Shown piece after piece: positions 60,992 to 64,000 of a stretch of 64,000 nucleotides of DNA (position 1 is the stretch's first letter; the number at the start of each line of letters is the position of its first letter). The DNA lies in the NCBI GenBank assembly GCA_050300015.1, contig JBNKWZ010000021.1, positions 186,001-250,000 on the forward strand. Reading direction: 5' to 3'. The notes under the pieces are model-generated. The model was given only the letters and a program-made list of their open reading frames with translations, made no database searches and was not told where the DNA came from. The translations under genes and the position numbers were made by a program. The DNA is from CAYZQH01 sp050300015. Its GTDB lineage: Bacteria; Pseudomonadota; Gammaproteobacteria; Pseudomonadales; Cellvibrionaceae.

Positions 60992-61948
60992 ATGACGGAC
61001 ATCCCATCACAAGAAGCACTCTCCATTCGTGGCCTGACGAAGGTCTATGGGCAGTCTTTGATGGCGCTAAATGGCATTGATCTGTCGGTGGCGCCCGGGG
61101 ATTTTTTTGCGCTGCTTGGCCCCAACGGCGCGGGTAAATCCACGACGATTGGGGTGATCAGTTCTCTGGTGCGCAAAACCTCTGGGCATATTCAGATTTT
61201 CGGTCACGATATCGACAGTGATTTTGCTAAGGCCAAACAGTGCATTGGGGTGGTGCCGCAGGAGTTCAATTTCAATGTCTTTGAGCAGGTCTTAGATATT
61301 GTGATCAACCAGGCCGGTTTTTATGGCTTGCCGCGCAAAACGGCGCAAGCGCGCGCTGAGGTTGTCTTAAAAAAGTTGGGGTTGTGGGATAAACGCAATA
61401 CCCCCTCTCGGCATTTATCCGGTGGCATGAAGCGTCGGCTTATGATCGCGCGAGCCCTGATTCACGAGCCAAAATTATTGATATTGGATGAGCCTACTGC
61501 GGGTGTTGATATTGAATTGCGCCGCTCGATGTGGCAATTCTTGCAAGAGATCAATCGTGCGGGGACGACCATTATTCTGACGACGCATTACCTGGAAGAG
61601 GCGGAAAGCCTTTGCCGGAACGTAGCGATTATTAATAAAGGTGAAATTGTCGAAAACACCAGTGTCAAGAGCCTCCTCAAACAGTTGAACCGCGAACAAT
61701 TTATTTTGGATGTTGCGCCTGAATCCGCGCGACCCACTTTGGCGGGCTACACCCTCCATTGGGTGGATGATCACACCATTGAAGTCGAAATTGAAAAGGG
61801 GCAGCCCCTCAATGCTTTATTCGCTGCTTTGTCCGATGCGGGTATTTGCGTTTTAAGTATGCGCAATAAGGTTAATCGGTTAGAAGAATTGTTTGTCTCT
61901 TTAGTGCAAGGTCACGAGGCCGCGAGTCGAACCGAGGCTACATCATGA
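60992..61948 (+). CDS. ABC-2 transporter ATP-binding protein (YadG-like)
   Basis: 318 residues from the ATG at 60992 with GAGG 7 nt upstream; in-frame starts from 60950 lack such a site. Walker A GPNGAGKSTT, Q-loop VVPQEFNFNVFEQV, signature LSGGMKRRLMIARAL, Walker B LLILDEPTAGVD and the H-loop His in ILTTHYLEEAE are all present. The close match to the YadG pattern indicates an export system with the permease encoded next. The substrate is unknown. The stop overlaps the permease start by 4 nt. Confidence 0.93.
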   Translation: MTDIPSQEALSIRGLTKVYGQSLMALNGIDLSVAPGDFFALLGPNGAGKSTTIGVISSLVRKTSGHIQIFGHDIDSDFAKAKQCIGVVPQEFNFNVFEQVLDIVINQAGFYGLPRKTAQARAEVVLKKLGLWDKRNTPSRHLSGGMKRRLMIARALIHEPKLLILDEPTAGVDIELRRSMWQFLQEINRAGTTIILTTHYLEEAESLCRNVAIINKGEIVENTSVKSLLKQLNREQFILDVAPESARPTLAGYTLHWVDDHTIEVEIEKGQPLNALFAALSDAGICVLSMRNKVNRLEELFVSLVQGHEAASRTEATS

Positions 61949-62718
61949 ATTTCAATCAGATTTGGGTGGCGTATTGCACGATTGTCCGCAAAGAAATCAA
62001 GAGATTCACGCGGATATGGGTGCAAACACTTATCCCGCCGGTGATCACCATGAGCTTGTACTTTGTGGTCTTTGGGCAGTTGATCGGTGCGCGTATCGGT
62101 CACATGGGCGGGTTTGACTATTTGTCTTTCGTGGCGCCGGGATTGATCATGATGTCGGTGATTAACAACTCCTACTCCAATGTGGTGTCGTCTTTTTTTA
62201 GTGCAAAGTTCAATAAAAGTATTGAAGAGTTACAAGTGAGCCCTACGCCCAGTTACGTCATTTTACTGGGGTATGTGAGCGGTGGGGTCTTGAGAGGCCT
62301 TTGTGTTGGCTTCATTGTGACATTGGTGTCCATGGGGTTTACACGCTTACATTTACACCATTTGGGGGTGACCATGCTGGTGGTGCTGTTGACTTCCATG
62401 CTGTTTGCGCTTGCGGGGTTTATTAACGCGGTATTTGCCAATTCCTTTGATGATATCTCTATTATTCCCACCTTTATTCTGACGCCACTCACCTATCTGG
62501 GCGGCGTATTCTACTCTATTGATTTATTGTCTGGATTTTGGCAGAGGGTGTCCCTGGTTAATCCGATCTTGTATGTGATCAATGCGTTTCGATATGGGTT
62601 CCTAGGCGTGTCTGATGTGAATGTTGGTTTGGCCATGAGTGGTATAGGCCTGTTGACCGCGATTTTGTTCGGTATTGCCTGGTTCCTGTTGGAAAAAGGC
62701 AAACGACTGCGAAGTTAA
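61945..62718 (+). CDS. ABC-2 transporter permease (YadH-like)
   Basis: 257 residues with six membrane helices in ABC-2 order: RIWVQTLIPPVITMSLYFVVFGQLIGARIG, FVAPGLIMMSVINNSYSNVVSSFFSAKFNKSIEELQVSPTP, then LRGLCVGFIVTLVS, TSMLFALAGFINAVFANSFDDISIIPTFILTPLTYLGGVFYSIDLL, and FRYGFLGVSDV. The motifs match the YadH family. It overlaps the ATPase gene by ATGA and is followed 5 bp later by queF. Confidence 0.93.
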   Translation: MNFNQIWVAYCTIVRKEIKRFTRIWVQTLIPPVITMSLYFVVFGQLIGARIGHMGGFDYLSFVAPGLIMMSVINNSYSNVVSSFFSAKFNKSIEELQVSPTPSYVILLGYVSGGVLRGLCVGFIVTLVSMGFTRLHLHHLGVTMLVVLLTSMLFALAGFINAVFANSFDDISIIPTFILTPLTYLGGVFYSIDLLSGFWQRVSLVNPILYVINAFRYGFLGVSDVNVGLAMSGIGLLTAILFGIAWFLLEKGKRLRS

Positions 62719-62723
62719 AGCCG

Positions 62724-63530
62724 ATGAGTGACATTCGATTAGGGCAGACACATGCCTATGAGAGCCAATACAACCGCTCGCTGTTAAATCCAATTGCACG
62801 TGTGGATTCGCGCCAAGGGCTACCGAGCTGCCCTTGGCATGGTGTGGACCTTTGGACGGCGTACGAGTTGAGTTGGTTAGATCACACCGGTAAGCCGCTG
62901 GTGGCCGTCGCTGAATTCCGATTTCCGGCAGACAGTCCTAATATCATCGAGTCCAAGTCACTCAAGTATTATCTTAACGGCTTTAATCAAACCGCTTTTG
63001 CATCTCGAGAGGCGGTAGTTGATCGTCTAACGCAGGATCTGAGTGACTTGAGTGGTGAGCCGGTGGCGGTCACCCTGTACTCGCTTGAGGCTTATGGCGT
63101 TCACCGAGCGCAGGCTTTGGTGTTGGGGCGGTCGATCGACGACCTAGCACTTGCGAGCCCAGTTTATCAGCCCAACCGTGAGGCCTTAATGCCGGTGTCA
63201 GGCTCTTCCGAAGAGCAAGTGTGGGCGTCGCACCTACTGAAAACCAATTGTCCAGTAACAGGCCAGCCAGATTGGGCCAGTGTATGGTTTGGCTTTACGG
63301 GGAATCAGCCGACCCCCGAAAGTCTGTTGGCTTATGTGGTGTCATTTCGAGAGCACCAAGACTTTCACGAGCACAGTGTTGAACGCATGTTTGCAGATCT
63401 TTGGGCCCAGATACGGCCCGAGCGACTGTGGGTGTATGCGCGCTATACTCGCCGAGGCGGGTTAGATATTAATCCGTTTCGCTCGAGCGAACCGATGGCT
63501 GTACCGCATGTTTTGGCTGTTCGACAATAA
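62724..63530 (+). CDS. queF: 7-cyano-7-deazaguanine reductase QueF (long type)
   Basis: 268 residues of the tandem-domain (YqfC/E. coli-type) QueF, reducing preQ0 to preQ1 with NADPH on the queuosine pathway. The substrate-binding motif FRFPADSPNIIESKSLKYYLNGFNQTAF and the catalytic Cys in KTNCPVTGQPDWASV are present. The second half has ESLLAYVVSFREHQDFHEHSVERMF and the FxR ending YTRRGGLDINPFRS. It is the last gene of a plus-strand unit with the ABC-2 exporter genes, an association of position only. Confidence 0.96.
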   Translation: MSDIRLGQTHAYESQYNRSLLNPIARVDSRQGLPSCPWHGVDLWTAYELSWLDHTGKPLVAVAEFRFPADSPNIIESKSLKYYLNGFNQTAFASREAVVDRLTQDLSDLSGEPVAVTLYSLEAYGVHRAQALVLGRSIDDLALASPVYQPNREALMPVSGSSEEQVWASHLLKTNCPVTGQPDWASVWFGFTGNQPTPESLLAYVVSFREHQDFHEHSVERMFADLWAQIRPERLWVYARYTRRGGLDINPFRSSEPMAVPHVLAVRQ

Positions 63531-63585
63531 AGTAGTTTACGAAAGACAGGGCGGCGGGTTTTGGTGGGGACGGGCTGAGTGGCGA

Positions 63586-64000
63586 TTATCGGTGGCCGGT
63601 TTTACGCAAGCGCTCTGTGGCCTTTTCGAGTGTGCTCAACACGCTCTCGCGATCATAGTTTTTGAGGCGTTCTAAGTCCAAGTGCATGGAAAACCCATCG
63701 ATGTTCTCTTCAAACCAATTTTGGTTCTTACCGAGGTCCTTCCTAAAGTCCACCACCTGATAAACTCGCACGGGTTGGCTGAACCCCTTAATGGGGATCT
63801 CGCCCTTGTCACGGCACATGATGGCGTCTTTGATCAATGACCAGGTGTCGTGTGATACCAAAATTTCCCCGGCATCCGCTGCGGATTCCAGGCGCGAGGC
63901 AAGATTAACATGGGTGCCAAGTACGGTGTAATCCATGTAGTGGCTTGTGCCGAAGGAGCCCACGGTACAAAAGCCCGTATTGATGCCCATGCGGATGAGC
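63586..64000 (-). CDS. Class III adenylate/guanylate cyclase domain protein, C-terminal part
   Basis: The 5' part is beyond the window end. The visible ~138 residues begin inside the cyclase catalytic domain: LIRMGINTGFCTVGSFGTSHYMDYTVLGTHVNLASRLESAADAGEILVSHDTW. The Asn and Arg in NLASRLES are the transition-state residues of class III cyclases. The tail (about 70 residues) includes IKGFSQPVRVYQVVDF and a helical end. It makes cyclic nucleotides, probably cAMP. Sensor domains, if any, lie outside the window. Confidence 0.88.
   Translation of the reverse strand, partial: LIRMGINTGFCTVGSFGTSHYMDYTVLGTHVNLASRLESAADAGEILVSHDTWSLIKDAIMCRDKGEIPIKGFSQPVRVYQVVDFRKDLGKNQNWFEENIDGFSMHLDLERLKNYDRESVLSTLEKATERLRKTGHR

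Noticed and set aside
1..64000. CRISPR array, prophage or full insertion sequence
   Set aside because: No regularly spaced repeats, integrase, phage structural genes or transposase frames were seen on either strand.

Overview
The window looks like a chromosomal segment of a gammaproteobacterium, most likely a marine polysaccharide degrader of the Cellvibrionaceae type (Saccharophagus, Teredinibacter, Simiduia and relatives). The grounds are the gene set: monomeric NADP isocitrate dehydrogenase, FabV enoyl reductase, the HolC/PepA/LptFG neighbourhood, MiaE, CsrA, PilU, an Entner-Doudoroff operon and a secreted GH5 cellulase. This placement is inference from gene content; no rRNA is present. 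I saw no prophage, CRISPR array, complete transposon or integron. The mobile signal is a family of three short inverted-repeat elements (MITE-like).

Layout. 1-2.7 kb: a two-component system (the kinase is cut by the window edge and appears to use a CTG start), a PepSY protein, a glycine-zipper protein and a HAD phosphatase. 2.8-6.1 kb: a tightly packed three-gene cassette of retropepsin-like lipoprotein, inactive transglutaminase/7TM protein and RimK-like ATP-grasp ligase. 6.1-15.4 kb: pseudopilin, DEAD-box helicase, a lipoprotein, tcdA, a TatD-family DNase, an outer-membrane barrel, htpX, glutamine cyclotransferase and csrA, with two copies of the MITE-like element. 15.8-20.5 kb: a large PAS histidine kinase with its sigma-54 response regulator. 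21-26.6 kb: icd behind a strongly structured 5' leader, then a 1024-residue phosphorylase-kinase-alpha/GH15-like protein. 26.7-30.2 kb: CPBP protease-like protein, TauE/SafE permease, glycosyltransferase-like protein and miaE, the last three overlapping or abutting. 30.4-35.5 kb: fabV, an LpxL-like acyltransferase, an OmpA-family protein with the third MITE-like copy at its 3' end, a GH5 cellulase and a DUF2799 lipoprotein. 35.6-46 kb, all on the minus strand: membrane methyltransferase-like protein, double-FHA protein, pilU, valS, an acidic protein, holC and pepA. 46-50.5 kb: lptF-lptG, RDD protein, an unknown secreted protein and a DUF3108 protein. 50.5-56.6 kb: gap, a 1.1 kb region without an intact gene, then zwf-edd-eda. 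56.7-64 kb: unknown protein, alaA-like aminotransferase, msrB, Tag-like protein, membrane coiled-coil protein, tRNA-Glu and tRNA-Gly, an ABC-2 exporter, queF and the end of a class III nucleotide cyclase.

How the genes work together. Zwf, Edd, Eda and GAPDH give the core of Entner-Doudoroff glucose catabolism, suited to glucose released by secreted cellulase. LptF/LptG, the LpxL-like acyltransferase, the OmpA-family protein and the barrel serve the outer membrane. tcdA, miaE and queF are three separate tRNA-modification genes. The least explained parts are the icd leader RNA, the MITE-like family (one copy supplies the htpX stop codon), the retropepsin/transglutaminase/ATP-grasp cassette with an Asn in place of the expected Asp, and the bacterial phosphorylase-kinase-like protein.
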